Of a stretch of 64,000 bases of DNA, positions 43,019 to 52,347 are shown piece by piece. The stretch covers positions 80,680-144,679 of the forward strand of contig NZ_BCYY01000015.1 in the NCBI RefSeq assembly GCF_001598435.1, in the 5' to 3' direction. The translations under genes were made by a program, and so were the position numbers. Origin of the DNA: Sphingomonas pituitosa NBRC 102491. GTDB taxonomy: Bacteria > Pseudomonadota > Alphaproteobacteria > Sphingomonadales > Sphingomonadaceae. Position 1 is the first letter of the stretch. Each line of letters opens with the position of its first letter. A model generated the notes under the pieces. It saw only the letters and a list, made by a program, of their open reading frames with translations, ran no database searches and was not told where the DNA came from.

Positions 43019-43971
43019 CCACCCGCGACAATGGCACACCCGATGGCGAACTCGTTCTCGTCTCTGCGGACGGCACGCGCTGCATGCCCGCCGGGCCGGA
43101 CGCTTCCAACCTGCTGTCGACCCTCGAACGGTGGGACGCCGCCGTTCCGGCACTGCACACGGTCGCGGCGTGCCTTGGCGGTGGTGAGGGCGAGCCACTC
43201 GACCCGGCCAGGCTCCGCGCCCCATTGCCGCGCACCTGGCAATGGCTCGACGGCTCGGCGTTCCCGACGCATGGCGAACTGATGCAGCAGGCCTTCGACC
43301 TGCCGCCGATCGAGACCGACAAGCCGCTGATGTACCAGGGCATGAGCCACCAGTTCCTCGCCCCGACCGAGGACGCGCCGTTTCCGTCGGCTGCCGACGG
43401 CATCGATTTCGAGGGCGAGTTCGGCGTGGTCACCGGCGCCGTGCCGATGGGCTGTTCGGCCGAGGACGCGCTGGCGCATGTCCGCCTGATCGTGCTGATC
43501 AACGACTGGTCGCTGCGGACCATCGCGCCCGCTGAGATGAAGACCGGCTTCGGCTGGATCCAGGCGAAGCCGGCGTGCAGCCTCGCCCCGTTCGCGGTGA
43601 CGCCGGACGAACTCGGCGATGCCTGGAAGGACGGCCGCGTCTGCCTGCCGCTCACCGTGACGCTCAACGGCGCATGGTTCGGCAGCCCCAATGGCAGCGC
43701 TATGGCTTACGGCTTTCACGAACTGATCGCCCACGCCGCCCGCACCCGCAGCCTGCCGGCGGGCACGATCCTCGGATCGGGCACGGTCTCCAATGCCGAT
43801 CACGCCGTGGTCGGATCCACCTGCATTTCCGAGCGCCGGGCCATCGAGCGGATCGTGCACGGCGAATTCCGCACCAGCTTCCTCACGCGCGGCGACCGCG
43901 TGGCGATGCAGGTTGGCGAGGATGCTGCCTATTTCGGCCGAATCGACCAGCGGGTGCGGCTGGGCGACTGA
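43009..43971 (+). CDS. Fumarylacetoacetate hydrolase (FAH) family enzyme
   Basis: A 320-residue FAH-fold protein. Metal-binding residues are visible in DGIDFEGEFGVVTGAV, and the conserved LINDWSLR corresponds to the NDxSxR motif. The C-terminal GTVSNADHAVVGSTCISERR region contains the substrate loop. FAH-family enzymes hydrolyse C-C bonds of beta-diketo acids or hydrate or decarboxylate ring-cleavage products, and this is the expected last step of the cluster. ATG 43000 is an alternative start with nearly the same spacing to GGA. It ends the operon, and a relaxase relic lies downstream on the other strand. Confidence 0.9.
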   Translation: MRLATRDNGTPDGELVLVSADGTRCMPAGPDASNLLSTLERWDAAVPALHTVAACLGGGEGEPLDPARLRAPLPRTWQWLDGSAFPTHGELMQQAFDLPPIETDKPLMYQGMSHQFLAPTEDAPFPSAADGIDFEGEFGVVTGAVPMGCSAEDALAHVRLIVLINDWSLRTIAPAEMKTGFGWIQAKPACSLAPFAVTPDELGDAWKDGRVCLPLTVTLNGAWFGSPNGSAMAYGFHELIAHAARTRSLPAGTILGSGTVSNADHAVVGSTCISERRAIERIVHGEFRTSFLTRGDRVAMQVGEDAAYFGRIDQRVRLGD

Positions 43972-44099
43972 AGCCACTGGGCGCTCGGCTTCGAAGGCAG
44001 GGTCGGAGGACCTCCGAACGTACGGTCAATCGTCTCGAACCGGTTCGCTTTAGCGTGTGATGTCATATGCCGCCCGGCAGGTAACGGTCCGACATCCTT

Positions 44100-44486
44100 C
44101 AATCGATGAGGACGTCCGTGCAGGACGGTCTGGTCCGCTGCCGCCGCCGTCTTTGCGGGGGCGTGGCCTCAAGGCCTTCGGCGAGCCGGTAGCGCCCCCC
44201 GCCGATGTCTTTCGCCAGCGCCGCCATCGTCTTCAGCTTCCGCAACCGTCCCGCAGCCACGGCCTGCTGGAAGGGGATCATCGTCGGCTGCCGGCACCGT
44301 CCGGTCGGCATCCATCCGCCGGAGCAGCCGCCGGTCAATCGCGGTCAGCCGCCCCTTGTCGACATCGCGGCGGAGGCGGCTTCGATCTCCTGGTCGGTGC
44401 GCGGCGCCAGGTCGAGCCTGACCAGCTCGGACGCGCGCTCGCGCAGGCCATGGGAAATATACTCGCGTGCGATGATCAGATGCGAC
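44100..44486 (-). pseudogene. Relaxase (VirD2-like, DUF3363-type) fragment, multiply frameshifted
   Basis: Three minus-strand frames in succession match the C-terminal domain of mobilisation relaxases of the VirD2/RlxS group carrying DUF3363. The first has SHLIIAREYISHGLRERASE and LVRLDLAPRTDQEIEA, the second DVDKGRLTAIDRRLLRRMD, the third AAGRLRKLKTMAALAKDIGG then GRYRLAEGLEAT. The order and spacing are right but at least two frame changes break the gene, and the catalytic tyrosine domain is missing. This is a remnant of an integrative or conjugative element. The remaining gap (43972-44099 and 44487-44578) holds nothing else recognised. Confidence 0.75.
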
Positions 44487-44578
44487 AGTCATTTTTATGT
44501 CTTTCAATAAGATCCATCAACGGCGTTTATCAAACTCCATCACTTTTTTGACTTTGGCGGTCAGGCCTCTCGTGTGGC

Positions 44579-44593
44579 ATTGGTATGACCAAT
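44579..44593. promoter_or_regulatory. Perfect dyad upstream of TonB receptor gene
   Basis: ATTGGT-ATG-ACCAAT (44579-44593) is a perfect 6-bp inverted repeat ending about 18 bases before the receptor start and just ahead of the GGGAGAGG ribosome site. Its position would let a repressor or RNA hairpin block initiation. A TTGACT at 44548-44553 may be part of the promoter. Confidence 0.4.
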
Positions 44594-44610
44594 AACAATC
44601 GGGAGAGGTT

Positions 44611-47547
44611 ATGCGCACGTTCCTATGGGCGGCGGGGGCGAGCACGCTCGCGTATATTGTTCCAGTTCAGGCGCAAACGCAGCAGCCATCGAGCACCACC
44701 GGGGCCGTGTCCACTGCGCAAGATGCACAAGCACGCCCCGTTGCCGATCAGCAGGCCGACGAAATCATCGTCAGCGCATCGCGCATCGATCGCAGCGGCT
44801 TCGTCGCGCCCAGCCCGACGCTGGTGGTCGGCGCAGACACCCTCAAGACACGTGCTGCGGTGAACGTCGCCGACGTTATCAACGAACTTCCGGCCTTTCG
44901 CCGCACCCAGTCGCCCGAAGCCGGCGGCATCGGCAATTCGGGCGCCAACAATATCGACCTGCGCGGCCTCAGCCCGGTGCGCACGCTGGTGCTGCTCGAT
45001 CGGATGCGGCTGCCTGCGGTAAACCTGCCCGGCGCAACCGTTGCGGGCGCGACCGACCTCAACCTGATCCCGGCGGCGCTGATCGGCCGGGTCGATGTGG
45101 TCACCGGCGGTGCTTCCGCCGCCTATGGCTCGGACGCGGTGGCGGGCGTGGTCAATCTCCAGCTCGACACGAAGCTGGAAGGCTTCAAGGCGACGCTGCA
45201 ATGGGGCCAGACCCGCTATGGCGACGCAACCGACAAGTTCGTGTCGCTCGCCAAGGGCACCAGCTTCGCGGGCGGGCGCGGCCATTTCGTGATCGGCGGC
45301 GAGTATAACAAGAACGACGGCACCGGGACCTTCAACGACAAGCGCGCCTGGGGCCGTTCGGCAACCACCAGCGTCGCGTTCGGCGCGGGCCGGGCGGCAG
45401 GCACGCCGGCCAATGTCATCGGCAGCGGCATCTACTACGGCACGCTGACCCCCGGCGGCCTGATCACGCCGACGGTGGCGAGCAATCCGGCCGGGCTGGG
45501 CAATCTGCAATTCGTTGCCGGGCCAACCGGCACCGTGACCGCGTCGCCGTTCAATGCGGGCCAGTTCCAGGGCCAGATCGGCACCCGCATGATCGGCGGA
45601 TCGAACGTGCTGCCGGTCGAGGTGCTGCGCCCGGAGACCGAGCGCTACAACCTTGTTGCGCATGCCGATTTCCAGATCACGGACCATCTCCAGATCTGGG
45701 CACGCGGGCTGTATTCGGACGTCGACACCAAGAATTTGAGCGCGGAAATCCGCGCGGCGACCGGCGGCACCACGAGCTTCCTGACGATCAGCCGCAACAA
45801 TCCCTATCTCCAGGCCGCGCTCACCCCGGCCCAGCTCGCGCTGATCCCGGCCAATGGTTCGCTGACGCTCGGCTATCTCGGCTATGATTTCGGCGCGCCG
45901 AAGATGGATATCCGGAGCAAGACGATCGTCGGCCAGGGTGGTCTGAAGGGCGATTTCGGCGATGGCTGGCGCTGGGACGTCAGCGCGCAGGCAAGCCGCA
46001 ACACCAGCACCCAGGCGCAGAGCAACACCGCGATCACCGCCAATTTCCGGAATGCGGTCGACGCAGTGGTGCTGAACGGCCAGACGGTGTGCAACAGCGC
46101 CGCCGCCCGCGCCGCAGGCTGCCAGCCGATCAACATCCTCGGCAAGGCGACCTATTCGCCCGAGGCCTATGCCTATGCGTTCGGCACCTCGACGGCCAGG
46201 GCGGTCACTACCCTGTTCGAGACATCGGCGAACATCAACGGCGAGCCCTTCTCGACCTGGGCGGGTCCGGTATCGATCGGCACCGGCGTCGAATTCCGCC
46301 GCGAAACCTTCCGCACCGACGTCGATGCGCTCAGCCAGGCGGGCGCCTTCATGGCCCGTACCCCGCGCAACTTCCCGAAGGTGGGGCAGTCGGTGAAGGA
46401 AGCCTATCTCGAGACGATCGTGCCGCTACTGCGCAAGAACTGGGGCATCGGCTCGCTCGATTTCAACGGCGCGATCCGGCGCACCGACTATAGCGTCTCT
46501 GGCGCGGTCACCACTTGGAAGACCGGCCTGGTGTGGAAGCCGATCCCGGACATCCTGCTGCGCGGCACGCTCTCGCGCGACATCCGCGCGCCCAGCCTGC
46601 CCGAACTCTACACCGCCGCGGTGCTGACGGTGCCGAAGCCACTCTATGCTGATCTTCGCCCCGCCTTTGCCGGCAAGCCGTCCTACACCTATGATTCGAT
46701 TACCGGCGGCAATGTCGGCCTGAAACCGGAAGTGTCGAACACGCTCAGCTTCGGTGCGGTGTTCAGCCCGCGCTTTGCGCACCGGCTACAGCTCTCCGTC
46801 GATTACTATCGGATCAAGATCCGCGAGGCGATCGGCGCGACGGGTGCCGCCACGGCGCTCACCAACTGCCTGGGCACCGGCACCGCCGATCTGGCCAATC
46901 CGTTCTGCGGCCTGATCACCTTCGCCAACAACGATCCGGTGAACGGCGCGGTACTCTCCGTGCTGTCGCAGAACGCCAACTTCGCCGAGTTCAAGACACG
47001 CGGGATCGACATCGCCGCCTCCTATGTCCAGCCGCTCGACGAGATCATCGCGAACGCTCCCGGCCGCCTGACCTTCGGCGCCCAGGCGACGCGCGCGCTG
47101 GAGTTCCGTTCGACCTTCGACGTTTCGCTGCTGTTCCCGAACGGCATCAACCGCGCAGGCCAGACTGGTTCGTTCTTCGGCGGCACCAGCGGCGTGCCCG
47201 ATTGGGCGGTCAACGCCAATGTCGGCTATCGCGACAAGAAGTTCGGCGGCAATGTCCAGTATCGCTGGATCAGCCGCAGCCACTTCAACAACGGCCTGAT
47301 CGGGCCGGACGATCCCAGCTACAGCCCCGCGCTGGTCAACAGCATCAACAACAACATCGTGCCGGCGCGCGGCTATGTGAACCTCAACCTCAGCTACAAT
47401 CTGGCGAGCGAGGCAAAGCCGATCGAGCTGTACGGCACGATCAACAACCTGTTCGATCAGGAACCGCCGCTGCCCGCGATCGGCAACAACGCCTATTACG
47501 ATCTGCTCGGCCGCAGCTACCGGATCGGTATCCGGGTGCAATTCTAA
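44611..47547 (+). CDS. TonB-dependent receptor (large, CirA/BtuB-like plug)
   Basis: A 978-residue TBDR with a signal peptide ending VQAQT, TonB-box region DEIIVSASRIDRSGF, plug segments IDLRGLSPVRTLVLLDRMRL and VDVVTGGASAAYGSDAVAGV, and a C-terminal barrel ending YRIGIRVQF. The long extracellular loops and the GxSAAYGSDAVAGVVN form are typical of sphingomonad and xanthomonad receptors for plant-derived glycosides or peptides. GGGAGAGG lies at a good distance from ATG 44611. The creatininase-like and GH2 genes follow on the same strand and may process the imported ligand. Confidence 0.93.
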   Translation: MRTFLWAAGASTLAYIVPVQAQTQQPSSTTGAVSTAQDAQARPVADQQADEIIVSASRIDRSGFVAPSPTLVVGADTLKTRAAVNVADVINELPAFRRTQSPEAGGIGNSGANNIDLRGLSPVRTLVLLDRMRLPAVNLPGATVAGATDLNLIPAALIGRVDVVTGGASAAYGSDAVAGVVNLQLDTKLEGFKATLQWGQTRYGDATDKFVSLAKGTSFAGGRGHFVIGGEYNKNDGTGTFNDKRAWGRSATTSVAFGAGRAAGTPANVIGSGIYYGTLTPGGLITPTVASNPAGLGNLQFVAGPTGTVTASPFNAGQFQGQIGTRMIGGSNVLPVEVLRPETERYNLVAHADFQITDHLQIWARGLYSDVDTKNLSAEIRAATGGTTSFLTISRNNPYLQAALTPAQLALIPANGSLTLGYLGYDFGAPKMDIRSKTIVGQGGLKGDFGDGWRWDVSAQASRNTSTQAQSNTAITANFRNAVDAVVLNGQTVCNSAAARAAGCQPINILGKATYSPEAYAYAFGTSTARAVTTLFETSANINGEPFSTWAGPVSIGTGVEFRRETFRTDVDALSQAGAFMARTPRNFPKVGQSVKEAYLETIVPLLRKNWGIGSLDFNGAIRRTDYSVSGAVTTWKTGLVWKPIPDILLRGTLSRDIRAPSLPELYTAAVLTVPKPLYADLRPAFAGKPSYTYDSITGGNVGLKPEVSNTLSFGAVFSPRFAHRLQLSVDYYRIKIREAIGATGAATALTNCLGTGTADLANPFCGLITFANNDPVNGAVLSVLSQNANFAEFKTRGIDIAASYVQPLDEIIANAPGRLTFGAQATRALEFRSTFDVSLLFPNGINRAGQTGSFFGGTSGVPDWAVNANVGYRDKKFGGNVQYRWISRSHFNNGLIGPDDPSYSPALVNSINNNIVPARGYVNLNLSYNLASEAKPIELYGTINNLFDQEPPLPAIGNNAYYDLLGRSYRIGIRVQF

Positions 47548-47625
47548 GCTCCTTGCCTCGAGGCGCCCGGTCTGGTCGCCCCGCCTTCGCTATGCTTGCC
47601 CAACCTTTCGGGGGAGTCCGGATCG

Positions 47626-48588
47626 ATGAAGACCCTGTTCAACACCTGCCGCGCCGCGCTTGCACTCGCGCTGCTGCCGTTCGCGCTCACGCCCGGGGCG
47701 GCGCTCGCCCAGTCCCAGCCGGCCGCCAAGCCGGTGCCGGCGATGCGCAGCCGCCTGCTCACCACGCTCACCGGTTGGGAAGTGAGCGAATATCTCAAGC
47801 GCAACGACGTGATCTTCGTGCCCGTCGGCCCGGTCGAGCAGAATGGCGGCGCGCCGACCGACGTGGAATATGTCATCCCGCTCGCCTATGCGCAGGAGCT
47901 TGCCGCCAAGGGCGACGGGCTGGTGATGCCCTATCTCGCCTATTTCTATCCGGGCGGCACCACCACCAGCCCGGCAACGGTCTATGTCTCCACCTCAGAC
48001 AGCCTGCCCTACCTCAAGGCGCTGACCCGCTCGCTGATCCGCCAGGGCTTTCGCCGGATCGTGTTCCTCTCCTCGCACGGTCCTTCGGGCAACACGTTGC
48101 TGCCGCTGATCCGCGAGACGTTCGACGAATATCATGTGCCGGTGCTGTGGATGGACACCGGCATGGTCCGCGCCTTCAAGCCCGGCGAAGGTCGCCCCGG
48201 CTTTGGCGACGGCCCCGCCAATGGCCGCCAGCTCGTCACCTTCGGTGCCTATGAACTCGTCGGCCGGCTGAACGACATCCCCACCGGGCTCAGCCAGCCC
48301 AAGCACGACATCGCGCATGATCCCAGCAACCTGTCGCGCATCGTGCCGCCGTTCAACGGCACGCCGGCGGGCAGCTTCTACGCCGATCCGGTCGAGCATG
48401 GCGGCTGGGTGGAGAATGTGACCCCCGAGCAGCGCGCGCAATGGGGCCGCGAAGGCGCCGCGATGATCAAGGCGCAGGTCGAATCCTTCGACGTGAACGG
48501 CATGCTCGAGGCATTGCGCAAGCGCGACCAGTTCACCAAGGAGCTGGAAACGAAATTTGGTAGCCTGCTGCCCTCTGCGGGGCACTGA
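47626..48588 (+). CDS. Secreted creatininase-family protein with altered metal motif
   Basis: A 320-residue protein with a signal peptide (ALALALLPFALTPGAALAQS), so it is periplasmic, whereas most creatininase-family amidohydrolases are cytoplasmic. The fold-specific segments are present: VIFVPVGPVEQNGG, AQELAAKGDGLVMPYLAYFY, RIVFLSSHGPSGN. The family metal motif EQHG reads EQNG here, so a histidine ligand is replaced by asparagine, and the following loop to the aspartate (PTD) is about three residues short. The HG(x)GN histidine is retained. It may bind a different metal, act on another amide, or be non-catalytic. GGGGGAG precedes ATG 47626. Confidence 0.82.
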   Translation: MKTLFNTCRAALALALLPFALTPGAALAQSQPAAKPVPAMRSRLLTTLTGWEVSEYLKRNDVIFVPVGPVEQNGGAPTDVEYVIPLAYAQELAAKGDGLVMPYLAYFYPGGTTTSPATVYVSTSDSLPYLKALTRSLIRQGFRRIVFLSSHGPSGNTLLPLIRETFDEYHVPVLWMDTGMVRAFKPGEGRPGFGDGPANGRQLVTFGAYELVGRLNDIPTGLSQPKHDIAHDPSNLSRIVPPFNGTPAGSFYADPVEHGGWVENVTPEQRAQWGREGAAMIKAQVESFDVNGMLEALRKRDQFTKELETKFGSLLPSAGH

Positions 48589-48639
48589 TCCGCAGCAATG
48601 ACGTGCATACGGTCCGACAGGGACCGGATCGGGAGAGAC

Positions 48640-51321
48640 ATGGATATGGTACAGCGTTCGGCCCTTGCTTCTGCCCTGCTGTGTTCGGTCGCGCTGCTGG
48701 CGCCGCAGGCCTGGGCACAGGCCCCGGCGACGGCGGCAAGCCAGACCAGCAGCAGCGATCCGCGCGCCGTGCTCGATCTTTCCCAGGGCTGGCGCTTCCA
48801 TTTCGGCGACGCCGATGACGCGCCCGCGGCCCCCGGCTTCGACGATGCCACGTGGCAGCCGGTGGCGGTGCCGCACAGCTGGAACAGGGTCGGCACCTAC
48901 GCCCTCGCCCGCGTCGCCGATGCCGACATGCGCCAGGGCAAGGGCTGGTATCGCCGCAGCTTCGCCGTGCCCGCGGCGCTGAACGGCCGGCGCCTTTTCC
49001 TGGAGTTCGACGGCGTCTCGAAGATCGCTGACATCTGGGTGAACGGCCGCCATGTCGGCAGCCATGCCGGGGCGTTCGGCCGGTTCCGCTTCGACGTGAC
49101 CGCGTTCGTCAAACCGGGTGCCAACAGCCTCGCCGTGCGCGCGGACAACAGCGCCTCTGCTCCCGGCAGCAGCACCGAGCATGTGATCCCTCTCGGTGGG
49201 GATTTCTTCGTGCAGGGCGGGATCTATCGCGGCGTGCGGCTGCTGGCGGTGGATGCGGCGCATATCGATCTTGGCGATCATGGCGGCCCGGGCGTGTATC
49301 TGCGCACGCCGCGCATCTCGCCGGAAAGCGCCGACGTCGCCGCGAAGACGCTGCTGCGCAACCTCGGCACGCGGCGCCGCGCGCTGACCTTGGTCACCAC
49401 CATCCAGGACGCCGGCGGCAAGGCGGTGGTCAGCGATCGTGCGCCCGTCACGCTCGCGCCCGGTCAGGCATCGGCGGTGGAGCGCAGCCTCACCGTTCCC
49501 ACGCCGCATCTCTGGCAGGGCCGCGCCGATCCCTATCTCTACCGCGTGGTCAGCGAACTGCGCGAGGGCACGCGCGTGATCGACCGGCAGGTCCAGCCGC
49601 TCGGCATCCGCAGCTTCGTGTTCGACCCCAACCGCGGGCTGGTGCTCAACGGCAAGGTCACCCCATTGCACGGCGTGTCGCGCCATCAGGACGTGCAGGG
49701 CAAGGGCTGGGCGCTGACGCCCGAGGACCATGCCAGCGACATGGCCTTCGCGCTGGAGATTGGCGCGAACACCATCCGTCATGCCCATTACCAGCATGCC
49801 CAGGAATGGAGCGATGCGGCCGACAAGGCTGGCATGGTGGTATGGGCCGAACTGCCCTTCGTCCACGAAGCCAATGTCGAGCCGAGCGAGGCCCCGGCTG
49901 CCGCGACGATCTCCAATGCCGAAGAGCAGCTGCGCGAGCTGATCCGGCAGAACTACAACCATCCCTCGATCCTGCTCTGGTCGGTCGGCAACGAGGCCGA
50001 TATCGGTGCCGCAATCGACGCCGCGCGCAAGGGCGGCGGCGGGCCGGCCCAGTCCGGCGCGATGCTGAAACAGCTCGACACGCTGGCCCGCGCGGAGGAT
50101 CCGAGCCGCCCCACCGTCTATGCCGATTGCTGCGAGGACACGCCCTCGATACTGTCGATGAAGGGCGCGCCGAGCCTCAACGGCATCACCCAGGTGATGG
50201 GGCTGAACCGCTATTTCGGCTGGTATTATGGCGGGCTGGACGCGGTCGGGCCAGCCCTCGACGCGCTGCATGCCAAGCATCCGGGTCTGCCGATCACGCT
50301 CAGCGAATATGGCGCCGGCGGCGCGATGACCCAGCATAGCGACAATCCGCTCGGCGGGCCGGTCGCCGCCTATGGCCGGCCACAGCCGGAGGAATTTCAG
50401 AGCCTCGTCATCGAGGAGAATTGGAAGCAGATTCGCGCGCGCCCCTATCTGGCGGCGAGCTGGCTGTGGAACCTGTTCGATTTCGCCACGACGATGCGCA
50501 ACGAAGGCGATGCGACCGACATCAATACCAAGGGGCTTGTCTCCTACGATCGCAAGACGCGCAAGGACGCCTTCTACTTCCTCAAGGCCAATTGGACGGA
50601 CACGCCGACGCTGCATCTGAACAGCCGCCGGTACACCGATCGCGCCTATGCGGTGGCCGATGTGCGCGCCTATTCCAATGCCGATCGGGTGTCGCTGTCG
50701 GTGAACGGCAAGCCGGTGGGCGAGGTCGCCTGCCCCGATCGCATCTGTGCCTGGCCCGGCGTGGTGCTGACGCCCGGACCCAACCATGTCGTCGCCACCG
50801 CGACGATCGGCGGCAAGCAGGTCAGCGACGCGCTCGACTGGAACGCGCCCGATCCGCGCAAGGGCGTGTTCATCGATGTCGGCGCCATTGCCGCGAGCGT
50901 GATGGGCGGGGACCGCTATGGCTCGGATACGTTCTTCCGCGGCGGCACCGCCAAGGTCCTGTCCGGCAGCAACCCGATGGCGCCGCCGCCCAAGGTGGAA
51001 GGCACCGACATGCCCGCCCTGTTCGGGAGCTACCGGGAGGGGCAGTTCCGCTATGACGTGCCGCTGCCCGACGGGAACTGGACGGTGACGATCGCCAGCC
51101 TTGAACCGGAGCCGACGAAGGGCGCCGGGCGCAGCTTTCAGGTGCTGGCAAATGGCCAGTCCGTGATCGAGCGGTTCGCACCGATGGAAGCGGGTGGCGG
51201 CGCAAGGAAGGCGGTCTTGCGCAGCTTCGCGGCGCAGAGCCGCGGTGGGCACTTGGTCCTGGAATTCAAGCCGTTGGGGGGTGACGCCGTTCTTGCTGGC
51301 ATCAGCATCCGGCCGAGTTGA
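48640..51321 (+). CDS. Secreted glycoside hydrolase family 2 enzyme (beta-galactosidase-like)
   Basis: An 893-residue exported enzyme (signal ALLCSVALLAPQAWAQAP). Order: sugar-binding jelly roll (about 55-215, GWRFHFGDADDAPA, PHSWNRVGTY), immunoglobulin-like domain, TIM barrel (about 330-620) and a C-terminal region with a DUF4982-like and a malectin-like lectin domain. The acid/base glutamate is in LLWSVGNEADIG and the nucleophile in ITLSEYGAGG, both intact. GH2 enzymes release beta-galactosyl, glucuronyl or mannosyl residues. ATG 48646 is an alternative start with better spacing to GGGAGAG. With the preceding TBDR it suggests uptake and trimming of a glycosylated ligand in the periplasm. 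Confidence 0.9.
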   Translation: MDMVQRSALASALLCSVALLAPQAWAQAPATAASQTSSSDPRAVLDLSQGWRFHFGDADDAPAAPGFDDATWQPVAVPHSWNRVGTYALARVADADMRQGKGWYRRSFAVPAALNGRRLFLEFDGVSKIADIWVNGRHVGSHAGAFGRFRFDVTAFVKPGANSLAVRADNSASAPGSSTEHVIPLGGDFFVQGGIYRGVRLLAVDAAHIDLGDHGGPGVYLRTPRISPESADVAAKTLLRNLGTRRRALTLVTTIQDAGGKAVVSDRAPVTLAPGQASAVERSLTVPTPHLWQGRADPYLYRVVSELREGTRVIDRQVQPLGIRSFVFDPNRGLVLNGKVTPLHGVSRHQDVQGKGWALTPEDHASDMAFALEIGANTIRHAHYQHAQEWSDAADKAGMVVWAELPFVHEANVEPSEAPAAATISNAEEQLRELIRQNYNHPSILLWSVGNEADIGAAIDAARKGGGGPAQSGAMLKQLDTLARAEDPSRPTVYADCCEDTPSILSMKGAPSLNGITQVMGLNRYFGWYYGGLDAVGPALDALHAKHPGLPITLSEYGAGGAMTQHSDNPLGGPVAAYGRPQPEEFQSLVIEENWKQIRARPYLAASWLWNLFDFATTMRNEGDATDINTKGLVSYDRKTRKDAFYFLKANWTDTPTLHLNSRRYTDRAYAVADVRAYSNADRVSLSVNGKPVGEVACPDRICAWPGVVLTPGPNHVVATATIGGKQVSDALDWNAPDPRKGVFIDVGAIAASVMGGDRYGSDTFFRGGTAKVLSGSNPMAPPPKVEGTDMPALFGSYREGQFRYDVPLPDGNWTVTIASLEPEPTKGAGRSFQVLANGQSVIERFAPMEAGGGARKAVLRSFAAQSRGGHLVLEFKPLGGDAVLAGISIRPS

Positions 51322-51386
51322 TCGCCTTCGTTTAGGATGGTTCAGGAACCGGGTTCGAGATGCTCAACCGGACGTTGTGAGCAAGT

Positions 51387-51920
51387 CTAGCCGCGCCAGC
51401 TTTCCGCGCTCGCGATTGTCGCCTCGCGGCTGGGTCGGGGCGTCCATCCGAGCATATCGGCAGCCTTCGCATTGGTGGCGTGCCTTGCCCTGCGTTCCGA
51501 CGGCACGAGACTGCTCCGGCTCGGGACCTTTGCCGCCGCATCCCCAAATGCCTCGCGCAAAATCGTCGCGACGTCCAGCAGCGATAGCGGAGCGCCGCTT
51601 ACGGCAATGAACTGCTCGCCTGCGGCTGCCAGCGCCGTCATCGCGCGCAAATGCAGATCGGCGACGACGCGCACATCAACCACGCCAAACCATAGGTCGG
51701 GCAGGTCTTCCGGAAAGGCACCCTCGAGCAGCCCCTTAATCATGCCGACCCAGGCCGAGAGTTGCGGCCCGAGCGCCGGACCGAAGATGCCCGTGGGATT
51801 GATGAGGCTGAGTTCCGGCCCCCTCGTCTGATTCAACGAACTCCCACGCCGCGCGTTCGGCGATCGTCTTCGACAGGATGTACGGCTGGTTCGGTACGTC
51901 GAGCGTGGTCCAGTCCGCCT
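51387..51920 (-). pseudogene. NAD-dependent SDR (dihydroflavonol-reductase-like) relic
   Basis: A truncated and frameshifted extended SDR. The upstream frame encodes DWTTLDVPNQPYILSKTIAE with the catalytic YxxxK, then after a frame change near 51835 the other frame continues ELSLINPTGIFGPALGPQLS to a normal C-terminus with LGWTPRPSREAT. The Rossmann N-terminus is missing and is replaced upstream by an IS110 fragment, which probably caused the loss. The former enzyme belongs to the aldehyde/dihydroflavonol reductase group. Confidence 0.8.
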
Positions 51921-51963
51921 GATGCGATCTCCGCCACGCCAATGCCCTCACTGCGGTGGGAGC

Positions 51964-52260
51964 CTATCGATGGCGATCCCTCCACTCCTGCCAAAGTAGC
52001 GCTAGCTTGCGGCTGGTCAGCAGCATCCGTTGCTCCTGCGCCACCAGCATCTTCACGTGCACTGGCTTGAACAGGCCGACCCGCATCACCTGGGCGATGC
52101 CGCGCGCGTCGTTACGGTCCGCCTTGTTGATCTGCTGCGCCTGCAGCAGGGCCTTCCCGTGCCGGGTCTCGACGCAGATCACCGGCAGACCCGCCTCGAT
52201 CATGCCGCTCACCAGCCACTGAGACAATGGCCCGGCTTCGATCCCGATGCCCGCAAATCC
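51964..52260 (-). mobile_element. IS110-family transposase fragment
   Basis: The frame carries IEAGPLSQWLVSGMIEAGLP, VICVETRHGKALLQAQQINK and ADRNDARGIAQVMRVGLFKP, the N-terminal DEDD-type catalytic core of IS110 transposases. The first ~45 residues of a normal protein are replaced by unrelated sequence, and the C-terminal transposase_20 domain is missing. No terminal repeats were seen, as expected for IS110. It separates the broken SDR from the following TonB receptor. Confidence 0.88.
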
Positions 52261-52347
52261 AGCCGCTGACACCGACCACACGACCTTCTGCTTTTCTGCG
52301 TCTCGCCGCCCAGCACAGCCTTCCAGTACAAGTGACTTAGATCCGAA

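Noticed and set aside
47995..51252. Minus-strand open frame of 1085 codons opposite the GH2 gene
   Set aside because: Antisense shadow of a GH2 enzyme with intact catalytic motifs.
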